DNA from: Alphaproteobacteria bacterium
Lineage (GTDB): Bacteria > Pseudomonadota > Alphaproteobacteria > Puniceispirillales > Puniceispirillaceae
Direction of reading: 5' to 3'
Assembly (NCBI GenBank): GCA_009920665.1
Contig: RFZL01000020.1
Location: 1 to 40,337 of the forward strand
DNA length: 40,337 nt
Below, one piece after another: positions 26,111-33,242 of the stretch. The translations under genes and the position numbers were made by a program. The notes below the pieces were generated by a model. The model saw nothing but the letters and a program-made list of their open reading frames with translations. It did no database searches and was not told the origin of the DNA. Every line of letters begins with the position of its first letter. Position 1 is the first letter of the stretch.

Positions 26111-27382
26111 ATGCTTGAGAGATTTGTTCTGACTGTCCTGCGACAGTTCATCCAGTCCGGTCACCTGACCATAACCACGCCAAGTGGCAGGCAGGTTCGC
26201 CTTGGCGCGCCCGGCAGCAGCCCGGCGGCGGAGATCACCATCCATGACCGCGCAACGATGCGGCGTCTTGTAACGCGGCCCGACCTCGAATTCGGTGAAG
26301 CCTATATGGATGGCCGCCTGACACCCGGCGCCGGCGGACTTGAATCTCTGTTGGATCTGATCATGACCAATTCAAGTGTCTGGTCGCGGCACTGGGCGGG
26401 GCGGATCACGCTGGGGCTCGGCAATCTGCTGGCGGTTTTCAGGCATCTGAACCGGCCCGGGCGATCACGACGCAATGTGGCGCACCATTATGATTTGACG
26501 GATGAGCTGTTTGACATCTTTCTTGATCCCTGGCGTCAATATTCCTGTGCCTATTTCCACCGCGCCGAGGACACGCTCGAGACAGCGCAGATCACCAAGC
26601 TTGCCCGCATCGCCGCCAAGCTTGATCTGAAGGATGGCCACCGCGTCCTCGATATTGGCTGTGGCTGGGGCGGGCTGGGGCGCGCGCTCGCGCTGTGCCG
26701 CAGGAATATAAGCGTACGCGGAATCACCCTGTCGGAGCGCCAGCTTGCCCATGCGAGACGGGCCGCGGCGCAGGCTGGCCGGTCAGATTCACTGGATTTC
26801 CAGCTCCTCGATTACCGTCACCAGACAGGCCGCTTTGACCGCATTGTGTCAATCGGCATGCTGGAGCATGTCGGACCACGAAACTACAATACATATTTTG
26901 ACCGCGTCGCCGACCTGCTGGCCCCCGGCGGCGTCGCGCTGATCCATAGCATCGCCGTGCATCGACATGCCACGCCGGTGAACCGATGGCTGACGCGGTA
27001 TATCTTTCCCGGCGGTTACCTGCCATCGGTCGAGCAGCTTGTCCACGCCACTGCCGGCCGGGGCTGGAAATTGCTCGATCTCGAGGTGATGCGCGGACAT
27101 TACGCGGACACGTTGCGGCACTGGCGGCACCGCTTTCTGGCAAGCCGTGATCTGGTTCAGGCTCTTTATGACGAGCGGTTCGTGCGGATGTGGGAATTCT
27201 ACCTTGTCGGATGCGAATATTTCTTCCGCAGCCAGCGTGGCATGGTTGTGCAGCTGGTGCTGTCAGACGATCACCTTGCCGTACCCGTCAGTCGCGCCTA
27301 TCTTCACGATCTGGAAACCGAATTCAGGGCCATACTTTGTCGCAACTCCCCTTCTGGAAACAAAAAACACTCTCCGAGATGA
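26111..27382 (+). CDS. cfa: Cyclopropane-fatty-acyl-phospholipid synthase family methyltransferase
   Basis: Uses SAM to add a methylene bridge to unsaturated acyl chains of membrane phospholipids. From ATG 26111 the product is 423 residues. An N-terminal lipid-binding domain (about 1-110) is followed by the methyltransferase domain. This has HYDLTDELFDIFLDP, the active-site cysteine region QYSCAYF, SAM motif VLDIGCGWGGLG, the glutamate in IGMLEHVG and IHSIAVH. The C-terminal segment YLVGCEYFFRSQRG is typical of the family. No clear ribosome-binding site marks the start, and the frame is open back to 25934. Some family members make other lipid modifications. Confidence 0.9.
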   Translation: MLERFVLTVLRQFIQSGHLTITTPSGRQVRLGAPGSSPAAEITIHDRATMRRLVTRPDLEFGEAYMDGRLTPGAGGLESLLDLIMTNSSVWSRHWAGRITLGLGNLLAVFRHLNRPGRSRRNVAHHYDLTDELFDIFLDPWRQYSCAYFHRAEDTLETAQITKLARIAAKLDLKDGHRVLDIGCGWGGLGRALALCRRNISVRGITLSERQLAHARRAAAQAGRSDSLDFQLLDYRHQTGRFDRIVSIGMLEHVGPRNYNTYFDRVADLLAPGGVALIHSIAVHRHATPVNRWLTRYIFPGGYLPSVEQLVHATAGRGWKLLDLEVMRGHYADTLRHWRHRFLASRDLVQALYDERFVRMWEFYLVGCEYFFRSQRGMVVQLVLSDDHLAVPVSRAYLHDLETEFRAILCRNSPSGNKKHSPR

Positions 27383-27774
27383 CTGTCGAGGAATGGGAGT
27401 CGCTCTGTGACAGATGCGGCAAATGCTGTGTGCTGAAGATCGAGGATGCAGATACCGGCGAGGTTCATTATACCGATGTGGCCTGCCGGCTGCTGGATTG
27501 TGGCAATGCCAGCTGCACGGATTACGCCAGCCGCAAAACACATGTGCCTGACTGCATCACGCTGAATCCGCAGAATCTGGAGACGCTGACCTGGATGCCG
27601 GACAGCTGCGCCTATCGCATCATTTCTGAAGGCGGTGATCTGCCGTCATGGCACCCGCTTGTTTGCGGTGATCCGGAAGGGCCGAAACAGGCCGGGGCCA
27701 CGGTTGCCGGGCGGGTGTTCCCCGAAGGGTCGGTCGAGGATGATGACATGGTCGACCATATCACCGAATGGTAG
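27337..27774 (+). CDS. YcgN/UPF0260-type cysteine cluster protein
   Basis: Belongs to the YkgJ-like CxxCxxCC superfamily, thought to bind zinc or an iron-sulfur cluster; function unknown. The cluster LCDRCGKCC lies at about residues 23-31, with further cysteines in DVACRLLDCGNASC, VPDCITL and DSCAYR. DLPSWHPLVCGD is the conserved C-terminal segment. I chose the TTG at 27337 because it includes LPFWKQKTLSEM, which matches the N terminus (TPFWQSKTLDEM) I recall for E. coli YcgN. The first ATG, at 27379, would cut this off. With the TTG start it overlaps cfa by 46 bp and is 145 residues. Confidence 0.85.
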   Translation: MSQLPFWKQKTLSEMTVEEWESLCDRCGKCCVLKIEDADTGEVHYTDVACRLLDCGNASCTDYASRKTHVPDCITLNPQNLETLTWMPDSCAYRIISEGGDLPSWHPLVCGDPEGPKQAGATVAGRVFPEGSVEDDDMVDHITEW

Positions 27775-27790
27775 GGCAAGAGGCGAAAAT

Positions 27791-27970
27791 ATGAGCCGGA
27801 ATGGATGGATCCTGATTGCGCTGCTGACGGCATTGGCGCTCGCCACGATCTGGAACGCCGAGACCGGCGGCCCCAAGAAGCACTGGCAGCGGTGCAAGGA
27901 ATCACTTGTCACCCAGGTCTTTACCGGTGCCTGCACATTGCGCTTCGGCGGTGAAACGCAGCCATCCTGA
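27791..27970 (+). CDS. Small predicted membrane protein, unknown function
   Basis: A 59-residue product with one N-terminal hydrophobic helix (about residues 5-21, WILIALLTALALATIW) and a short polar tail containing two cysteines (35 and 48), probably periplasmic. The start at 27791 has AGAGGCG at good spacing. It follows the YcgN-type gene by 16 bp and looks like the last gene of the cfa run. I do not recognise a family. The two cysteines in the tail would suit a disulfide if exported. Confidence 0.6.
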   Translation: MSRNGWILIALLTALALATIWNAETGGPKKHWQRCKESLVTQVFTGACTLRFGGETQPS

Positions 27971-27990
27971 GGCTGGCCGCCGGTCTGGCG

Positions 27991-28668
27991 TCAGGCACCG
28001 AACAGCTTGTTCCATTCCTCTGCCGACAGATCGCGAAGATCGGCCCGCCATTCGGCACCGACCTTCATGCCGCGCTGCACGGCCGGGCGCTGGAACATCC
28101 TCTGACGCCATTGCACCACATTCGGATAGTCCTCGATCTCGACATTCTGGCGCTCATAGGTGCGGGTCCAGGGAAAGATCGCGATGTCGGCGATCGAGAA
28201 TTCGTCAGCTACATAATCGCGTCCCTCAAGACGCCGGTCGAGGACACCATAAAGGCGGTTGGCCTCATTGCTGTAGCGCGTCATCGCATATTCGACCTTT
28301 TCCCTGGCGTAGAAATTGAAGTGATGCGCCTGTCCCAGCATCGGGCCGATTCCGCCCATCTGCCACATCAGCCATTCCATGACCGTCTTGCGCGCGGCAC
28401 CACCAGTGGGAAGAAATTTTCCCTTTTTTTCAGCAAGATAGATCAGGATCGCACCTGATTCAAAGACTCCTGTCGATGCCCCGTCCGGCCCGTCATGATC
28501 AATGATGGCGGGGATACGGTTGTTCGGGCTGAAGGCAAGGAATTCCGGCTTGAACTGCTCCCCCTCGCCGATATTGACACGGTGGACCTCATAGGGGAGT
28601 TCCATTTCCTCGAGCGCGATCGTGATTTTGTGGCCATTCGGGGTCGGGGCGTAGTGAAGTTCAATCAT
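27991..28668 (-). CDS. Glutathione S-transferase, Nu class (YfcG/YghU-like)
   Basis: YfcG-type enzymes have glutathione-disulfide reductase activity and bind GSSG. The 225-residue product has the N-terminal thioredoxin-like domain starting MIELHYAPTPNGHKIT, in which Thr9 and Asn11 match the residues that replace the usual catalytic Tyr or Ser in this class. SPNNRIPAI and FESGAILIYLAEK follow, then the all-helical C-terminal domain with MWQMGGIGPMLGQAHHF and YVADEFSIADIAIFPW. It is transcribed alone, divergent from the flavin reductase-like gene. Confidence 0.93.
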   Translation of the reverse strand: MIELHYAPTPNGHKITIALEEMELPYEVHRVNIGEGEQFKPEFLAFSPNNRIPAIIDHDGPDGASTGVFESGAILIYLAEKKGKFLPTGGAARKTVMEWLMWQMGGIGPMLGQAHHFNFYAREKVEYAMTRYSNEANRLYGVLDRRLEGRDYVADEFSIADIAIFPWTRTYERQNVEIEDYPNVVQWRQRMFQRPAVQRGMKVGAEWRADLRDLSAEEWNKLFGA

Positions 28669-28709
28669 GGGGAGTCCGTTTCCTCATACATTGCGACAGT
28701 CCGCGCAAC

Positions 28710-28738
28710 GTGACTGCTATTGTATCCCGCTATATAAT
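28710..28738 (+). promoter_or_regulatory. Candidate promoter of the flavin reductase-like gene
   Basis: GTGACT (4 of 6) and a perfect TATAAT are exactly 17 bp apart, about 80 bp upstream of the start at 28818. It overlaps a divergent promoter candidate for the GST gene. Confidence 0.55.
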
Positions 28739-28746
28739 CGGGTTAA
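28719..28746 (-). promoter_or_regulatory. Candidate GST gene promoter, overlapping the divergent one
   Basis: On the minus strand TTAACC (4 of 6) and TACAAT (5 of 6) are 16 bp apart. The -10 box ends about 50 bp before the GST start. It occupies nearly the same bases as the plus-strand promoter at 28710-28738. Confidence 0.42.
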
Positions 28747-28817
28747 GCCCTTCTTCCAACTGCGCGGCGATTATCACTCATCCGCCCGGCACGACATATT
28801 CATTCAGGATCATCATC

Positions 28818-29438
28818 ATGTTTTTCGCTCCGATGCGGCACAAGGATGCCGGACTGTCCCACAACCCGCTGAAGGCCATCGTTTCACCACGCCCTGTTGG
28901 CTGGATTGCCTCGAAAGGCGCAGATGGCAGTTTCAATCTGGCACCCTACAGTTTTTTCAACGCCATTTCAGAAGATCCGGCAATGGTCATGTTCTCGGTC
29001 CAGTCGGACAACGCGGCGCATATCAAGGACAGCCTTCGCAATGTCGAGGAAACTGGCGAATTCGTGGTGAACATCGTCAGCCAGAACCAGTTCGAGCCGA
29101 TGAACATCTCGTCCGGGAGCTATCCCTATGGCGAGAATGAATTCACCCTTGCCGGGCTGGAGATGGTGCCGTCGAAGACGGTGGCGGTGCCGCGGGCCAG
29201 CGGCGTTCCGGCGGCGCTTGAATGCACGCATTTCCAGACAGTCAACCTACCCCGCAACGCGGCCGGTGGCGGTTACATTATGGTGATCGGCACGGTCACA
29301 GGCATTTACATCGATGACGCGATTGTCGAGGACGGGCTGGTCAAATATGACAAATTCATCCCGATCAGCCGGCTTGGCTATCGTGATTATGGCCGCAGCA
29401 CGGATATCTTTCAGGCCACGCGGCCGGGTCAGACATGA
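28818..29438 (+). CDS. Flavin reductase-like domain protein
   Basis: Belongs to the flavin reductase-like family (FMN-binding split barrel, DIM6/NTAB type), whose members reduce free FMN or bind it for partner oxygenases. The product is 206 residues from ATG 28818. The N-terminal HNPLKAIVSPRPVGWIASKGADGSFNLAPYSFFNAISEDPAMVMFSV region is the classic signature, in order. EFVVNIVSQ and the C-terminal LGYRDYGR follow. No oxygenase is adjacent, so the partner and substrate are unknown. It is a single-gene unit with a good candidate promoter; the open frame back to 28710 lies within promoter DNA. Confidence 0.92.
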   Translation: MFFAPMRHKDAGLSHNPLKAIVSPRPVGWIASKGADGSFNLAPYSFFNAISEDPAMVMFSVQSDNAAHIKDSLRNVEETGEFVVNIVSQNQFEPMNISSGSYPYGENEFTLAGLEMVPSKTVAVPRASGVPAALECTHFQTVNLPRNAAGGGYIMVIGTVTGIYIDDAIVEDGLVKYDKFIPISRLGYRDYGRSTDIFQATRPGQT

Positions 29439-29443
29439 TCCGC

Positions 29444-29482
29444 CCCCGGGATCAAAGCCCCGGGATCAAAGCCCCGGGATCA
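29444..29482. repeat. 14-bp tandem repeats between two convergent genes
   Basis: CCCCGGGATCAAAG occurs twice without mismatch (29444-29457, 29458-29471), and a third copy continues to CCCCGGGATCA at 29482. The CCCGGG elements are self-complementary and can pair with each other to form GC-rich hairpins. The array fills the space between the flavin reductase-like stop and the convergent gene, and includes that gene's stop codon. Confidence 0.92.
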
Positions 29483-30178
29483 GCGCTGCGTGCAGCTGGA
29501 AATGGTTACCGTCACATAGCCATGCAGGCTTGATTCCGCGAAATCAAGAAGCAGCACCCACTCCTCTGCCGGGATCATCGCCCGGAATGGCAGCGTGCCC
29601 TGTGTCACCTTCTGGCCATTGAGAAACGCCATCCTGACAGTCAGCGGCATCTTGCGGTCAAAGCTTGGTACCTCGCGCGATGATTTGCGGTCGGCCTCGC
29701 CCTCGACATGCAGATTGAGACCGCCATCAAACAGGGCTGCCTTGGATTCCGGCCCACCATAAATCGGTGTGGCAACAGCGATGTTCCGGCTGTCGAGCTG
29801 GCGACAGTTCGAAGGGCGGCCAAGCTTCTGTATGGCATGAATGATCTGTGCCGGGGCGACACCGCGGGCAATCTTCTTCGTCACCAGGGCCTTGAGTTCG
29901 GCATCATTGTCCTGTGCCAGCTCATCAACCTTGTTCTTCGCCCGCGCCTCGGCAAGCTCCATCTCCAGACGTTGCACCTCGGTGCTGAGTTCGGTGATCT
30001 GCTGGTTGTTTTCATACAGGGTGCGTTCCGCCTCGGCGCGCAGGCTGCCGGTCTCGGCATGGCCCCACAGCCAGCCAAGCCACAGAACCCCGCCAACGAC
30101 AAGAACCCTGAGCAGCAGCGAGATATAGCTGCGCATTTCCCGCCGCCGATATCGCTCTCTTGTTTCAAAGAAGTCCAT
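29480..30178 (-). CDS. Membrane-anchored coiled-coil protein, unknown function
   Basis: A 232-residue product I do not recognise. A basic N terminus (RERYRRREMRS) is followed by one transmembrane helix (about 18-40, LLLRVLVVGGVLWLGWLWG). A charged heptad-like coiled coil comes next (about 45-90, ENNQQITELSTEVQRLEMEL and onward), then a C-terminal domain that looks beta-rich. By the positive-inside rule, the coiled coil and C-terminal domain should be periplasmic. Two cysteines, in SNCRQL and SSCTQR near the very end, could form a disulfide. It is divergent from the HD-domain gene. It resembles division- or envelope-scaffold proteins only in overall shape. Confidence 0.75.
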   Translation of the reverse strand: MDFFETRERYRRREMRSYISLLLRVLVVGGVLWLGWLWGHAETGSLRAEAERTLYENNQQITELSTEVQRLEMELAEARAKNKVDELAQDNDAELKALVTKKIARGVAPAQIIHAIQKLGRPSNCRQLDSRNIAVATPIYGGPESKAALFDGGLNLHVEGEADRKSSREVPSFDRKMPLTVRMAFLNGQKVTQGTLPFRAMIPAEEWVLLLDFAESSLHGYVTVTISSCTQR

Positions 30179-30188
30179 GGACCGCCCA

Positions 30189-30217
30189 TTCTGTTGGCTT
30201 TTCTGTTGGCTGTTCTG
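30189..30217. repeat. Tandem 12-bp duplication upstream of two divergent genes
   Basis: TTCTGTTGGCTT (30189-30200) and TTCTGTTGGCTG (30201-30212) are adjacent and followed by a partial TTCTG. They lie 10 bp upstream of the minus-strand start at 30178, so they would be within its leader. Confidence 0.85.
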
Positions 30218-30291
30218 CGCGCCTGTTCCTGCACCTGCTCATCGGCCCGCGGCGCCCGATGAATACATCACCATGAATAAAAGGCAAGTTC

Positions 30292-30996
30292 ATGTCACTC
30301 CCGCCCCTTGAAGCGTCGCCCCGCTATCGGCAGGATGCTTGCATGCCGGTAGCAAAGACAACATCCAAATCGCCGGGCACGCCGCGACGCCGCCTCGCCC
30401 GCCCCTCACAACATCAGGGCCGCGCCTGGCAGCGTATGCTGAGTGGCAGGCGGCTCGATCTTCTCGACCCGTCGCCGATCGATATCGAAATTGTCGATAT
30501 CGCGCACGGCCTTGCGCGTGTCAGCCGATGGAACGGGCAGACAAAGGGCATATACCCCATGTCCGTCGCCCAGCACTCGATTGTGGTCGAGAGGCTGGTG
30601 TCGCGCAACGCCCCCAAACTCGACCGCCGATGGCGCCTCGCCGCACTTCTTCACGACGCGCCGGAATATGTCATTGGCGATATGATCACCCCGTTCAAAT
30701 ACGCGCTTGGCGGCATCTATCGCGAGATCGAGGACCGCCTGTCGGTGGCTGTTCATATCCGATTCGGTCTTCCGGCTAGCCTGCCTGAACCGGTCAGCCG
30801 CGCAATCAAACGCGCCGACCGCATGGCCGCCTGGCTGGAGGCAACGCAACTTGCCGGATTCAGCGAGCAGGAAGCCGCCAAAATCCTGCGACGCCCCCGT
30901 GCCACCCCCGACAACATGCGGCTACGCCCGCTACCGCCCGACCAGGCGGCAGACATGTTCCTGAAGAAATTTCGCCTTCTAGGCGGGGATAGCTGA
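30292..30996 (+). CDS. YfbR-like HD-domain hydrolase
   Basis: Most likely a metal-dependent phosphohydrolase of the HD family; E. coli YfbR removes phosphate from deoxynucleoside 5'-monophosphates. The metal ligands of the YfbR pattern are all visible: His95 (SVAQHS), His121 and Asp122 with general-acid Glu125 (LLHDAPEYVIGD), and Asp176 (IKRADRMAAWLEA). MITPFKY matches the LPTPVKY segment of YfbR. The 234-residue product has an extra basic N terminus of about 45 residues. The first start is supported by AAGG, but ATG 30343 is a possible alternative. Substrate not shown. Confidence 0.85.
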   Translation: MSLPPLEASPRYRQDACMPVAKTTSKSPGTPRRRLARPSQHQGRAWQRMLSGRRLDLLDPSPIDIEIVDIAHGLARVSRWNGQTKGIYPMSVAQHSIVVERLVSRNAPKLDRRWRLAALLHDAPEYVIGDMITPFKYALGGIYREIEDRLSVAVHIRFGLPASLPEPVSRAIKRADRMAAWLEATQLAGFSEQEAAKILRRPRATPDNMRLRPLPPDQAADMFLKKFRLLGGDS

Positions 30997-31024
30997 CAGG
31001 CCGTGGCCGACGGACCGTTCGCCG

Positions 31025-31363
31025 TCAATTGACGCTGCTGACCGAGCGCGAAAGCGCCGCCTTGCCCTTGCCGGTCTCAGCCTTGTCACCACGACCGCCA
31101 ACAAATCCCTGCGGCCCCGGACCACCTGTCAAATTCGGATCGTCCTCGACATGAACCGAATTGAGCAGCGCACCGGCACGCTGAATCAGGCTGAGCGCAT
31201 CATCAAGAACAGCCACGGCGCGCGTTGTATTGACATCATTCAAAGACGCATTCCGTTCGAAAATGTCCCAGGCAATCGAATTCAGCTGATCATTGACACG
31301 CACAAGCTTGGACTTGCCACGTTGTCTGAGATCGCGAATTTTCATATTGCGGCTCTGCGCCAT
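31025..31363 (-). CDS. Unknown small basic protein
   Basis: A 112-residue product I do not recognise. The start at 31363 has GGAGAGG at good spacing; the frame further upstream lies in the neighbouring gene. Residues 1-75 (KIRDLRQRGKSKLVRVNDQLNSIAWD and onward) look helical and amphipathic, possibly a coiled coil. A Gly/Pro-rich linker (GGPGPQGFVGGRGD) and a short Ser-rich tail follow. There is no signal or membrane segment. A candidate promoter lies 30 bp upstream, so it can be expressed separately from the CWC gene before it. Confidence 0.6.
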   Translation of the reverse strand: MAQSRNMKIRDLRQRGKSKLVRVNDQLNSIAWDIFERNASLNDVNTTRAVAVLDDALSLIQRAGALLNSVHVEDDPNLTGGPGPQGFVGGRGDKAETGKGKAALSRSVSSVN

Positions 31364-31394
31364 CTGGCCTCTCCACTTAACATCAGTGAGGCCT

Positions 31395-31422
31395 AATATA
31401 CCGAAATTTAACGTTTGGTCAC
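31395..31422 (-). promoter_or_regulatory. Candidate promoter of the 112-residue gene
   Basis: On the minus strand GTGACC (4 of 6) and TATATT (5 of 6) are 16 bp apart, ending about 31 bp before the start at 31363. Confidence 0.42.
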
Positions 31423-31439
31423 AATGCCGGACCCGGAAT

Positions 31440-31670
31440 CTATCGACTGACCCTGACAGACGTCTCACGACGCTGCCGGCGGCGTTCCTTGCGGGCCCGC
31501 GTCATGGCCTTTGCCTGCCCCATGGTCATGCAGTCCGGACATACACATTTGCCCGCAAGGTCGAAATTTTCACGAAGATTCGGCAGTTCCATGCACCAGC
31601 AATGCTCCTTGCCGGGCGGCGCGCCGCAATTGAACCGCGTGCCGCATTCCTCGCATGTCAGCTTTTGCAT
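31440..31670 (-). CDS. Cysteine-rich CWC family protein
   Basis: A 76-residue protein with the cysteine-rich CWC pattern: CEECGTRFNCG near the start, HCWCMELP in the middle, and CVCPDC later, giving eight cysteines that could bind zinc. A strongly basic C terminus (ARKERRRQRRE) may bind nucleic acid. The start at 31670 has GGAGG at good spacing. Function unknown in the family. It precedes the 112-residue unknown on the same strand with a 76-bp gap. Confidence 0.8.
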   Translation of the reverse strand: MQKLTCEECGTRFNCGAPPGKEHCWCMELPNLRENFDLAGKCVCPDCMTMGQAKAMTRARKERRRQRRETSVRVSR

Positions 31671-31756
31671 TCACGCCTCCATCATCCGGCAGCATTGCCG
31701 CAACGACGAATCGTCTGCCAATTCACCTCTCGATGCAAGCGCCGGATGCATATCGG

Positions 31757-31789
31757 CGGATGGGCGCCGACCCGGCGCCGCGCCATCCG
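31757..31789. other. Long GC-rich hairpin between the CWC gene and tRNA-Leu
   Basis: CGGATGG (31757-31763) pairs with CCATCCG (31783-31789), and an inner GGCGCC pairs with a second GGCGCC (31763-31768 with 31774-31779), with a small bulge. It has no T tract on either side, so it is a poor terminator. It may be a leader structure of the CWC gene or a remnant of a repeat. Confidence 0.5.
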
Positions 31790-31835
31790 TGCGCGGTAGG
31801 CATGGGATCATGTCTGTGATACACCCGACCGATGT

Positions 31836-31921
31836 GCGGGCGTGGCGGAACTGGTAGACGCACTGGACTTAAAATCCAGAGACCTTGGGTCGTGGGGGTT
31901 CGAGTCCCCCCGCCCGCACCA
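31836..31921 (+). tRNA. tRNA-Leu (anticodon UAA)
   Basis: An 86-nt tRNA with a long variable arm. The acceptor stem GCGGGCG pairs with CGCCCGC (31911-31917), followed by discriminator A and an encoded CCA. The anticodon stem CTGGA/TCCAG encloses CTTAAAA with anticodon TAA at 31870-31872. The variable arm GACCTTGGGTC and the T arm GGGGGTTCGAGTCCCCC are intact. It reads UUA (and UUG) leucine codons. It stands alone, next to the 3' end of an unrelated minus-strand gene. Confidence 0.97.
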
Positions 31922-31937
31922 TCTACTGCAAACCCGC

Positions 31938-33110
31938 CTATGGCTGGTGAGTGAGGGCGATCCGCAGCTGGCTGATCGCCAGATCGGGATACATCGCGAA
32001 ACCGATGACGCTCGTCAGAGGCACCGGCATGTCCGGCGTCGCAGTGGCCGTCAGCCGGCCTCCCTGCTTCAGCATCGCCTCGATGGGCGGCAACAGTCGG
32101 GCGACATTCTCCGGAAAGGTGGCGCCGACACCATCCGCCGCCAACATGCGGGCCATGCTGCGATATTCAGCCTCGCTGACACCTTCTTCCTCCGCCGCCA
32201 CGGCAAAGGCGATGTCGCCAAGCCCGGAATCATCAATGACCAGGCGGCTGCTCTCGACTGCAATGGCACCGGACAGTCCCAGCAGTGCCATGGCATTGTC
32301 CTCGGGCGCGGCAAGAAGTGGCAGCAGTCGGGCATAGACATCCTCGTCAACAGCAAAGCGGATGGCAAATTCGATGGCTGCCAGGTCATGGATGTCGGAG
32401 ACGAACTCATAGCCGACATACATTCCCGTTTCAGTCATGTCGGTGGTGGTCATGAGGATGAAATCAAGCGAGACAGCGTTCAGCCCGCGCTCGGCAAATT
32501 TGTCGACCAGCGGATTGCGGCCGCGTGTCTGTTCAAGCGGCATGACCGTCATGCCCTTGACGGCAAGACCGCCCTCGGTCACCACAATGTTGCCGGGTAT
32601 GGGCTCGCCAAGCCGAATCGGCAGGCTGCTGATTTCATCGATCGAGATCAGCGCCTCTTCGGCCTCAAGGCTCATATTGGTCATCCGGAAAAGACTTTGT
32701 TCGGTTACAACGCCCTGCGCATCCGCCATCGTTTCATCGTCCAGCGCGCCGACAAGCAGGTCCCGCACCTCAACCCGGTTGATGAACAGACCGGCCGCGG
32801 GCACCAACGCATTTTTCATCAGCAGATCGTTGATATACCAGTCATCCTCACCAATGGTCCCGTCAGCGTCGATGTTCAGGTAATCGGCAATCAGCGTCAC
32901 TTCGCCATCCTCGCTGATCTCGACGTCGTAGAGCTCACCCGACCCGCTGCGGATATCGATATCGCCATCGGCAAAGGACAGCACCACACCATCCTCAAGC
33001 TGCAGCACTGTTCGCGCGCTGGCCATCGGCGGTGTCATTATCGACATCACAAACGCCCACAAAAGGGCGCCGACAACCGGATAAAGCGGGCGGGGTGACA
33101 GTTTCATCAT
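31938..33110 (-). CDS. Exported protein of unknown function
   Basis: A 390-residue product with a likely Sec signal peptide (MMKLSPRPLYPVVGALLWAFVMSIMTPPMASA, cleavage probably after ASA near residue 32) and no later membrane helix. The mature part is acidic and rich in Asp, Glu, Leu and Ala, with alternating short strands (VVLSFADGDIDIRSGSG, VEISEDGEVTLIADYLNI). The C-terminal half has helical and strand segments and ends in RLTATATPDMPVPL. There are no cysteines in the mature protein. No family is recognised. It resembles beta-rich periplasmic proteins of alphaproteobacteria only loosely. A single gene, divergent from the rhomboid gene. Confidence 0.75.
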   Translation of the reverse strand: MMKLSPRPLYPVVGALLWAFVMSIMTPPMASARTVLQLEDGVVLSFADGDIDIRSGSGELYDVEISEDGEVTLIADYLNIDADGTIGEDDWYINDLLMKNALVPAAGLFINRVEVRDLLVGALDDETMADAQGVVTEQSLFRMTNMSLEAEEALISIDEISSLPIRLGEPIPGNIVVTEGGLAVKGMTVMPLEQTRGRNPLVDKFAERGLNAVSLDFILMTTTDMTETGMYVGYEFVSDIHDLAAIEFAIRFAVDEDVYARLLPLLAAPEDNAMALLGLSGAIAVESSRLVIDDSGLGDIAFAVAAEEEGVSEAEYRSMARMLAADGVGATFPENVARLLPPIEAMLKQGGRLTATATPDMPVPLTSVIGFAMYPDLAISQLRIALTHQP

Positions 33111-33242
33111 GTTATCATTCCATGCAAAAGTGGCGGATTGGTGGCCAACAACCTATCTGGACGATAGCCCGCAAGCGCGCTGGCGGTCGAGTCCCGCCGG
33201 CTACGGTGACGACAAAGAGCGAAAGAGGCAGCAGGACAGCAC

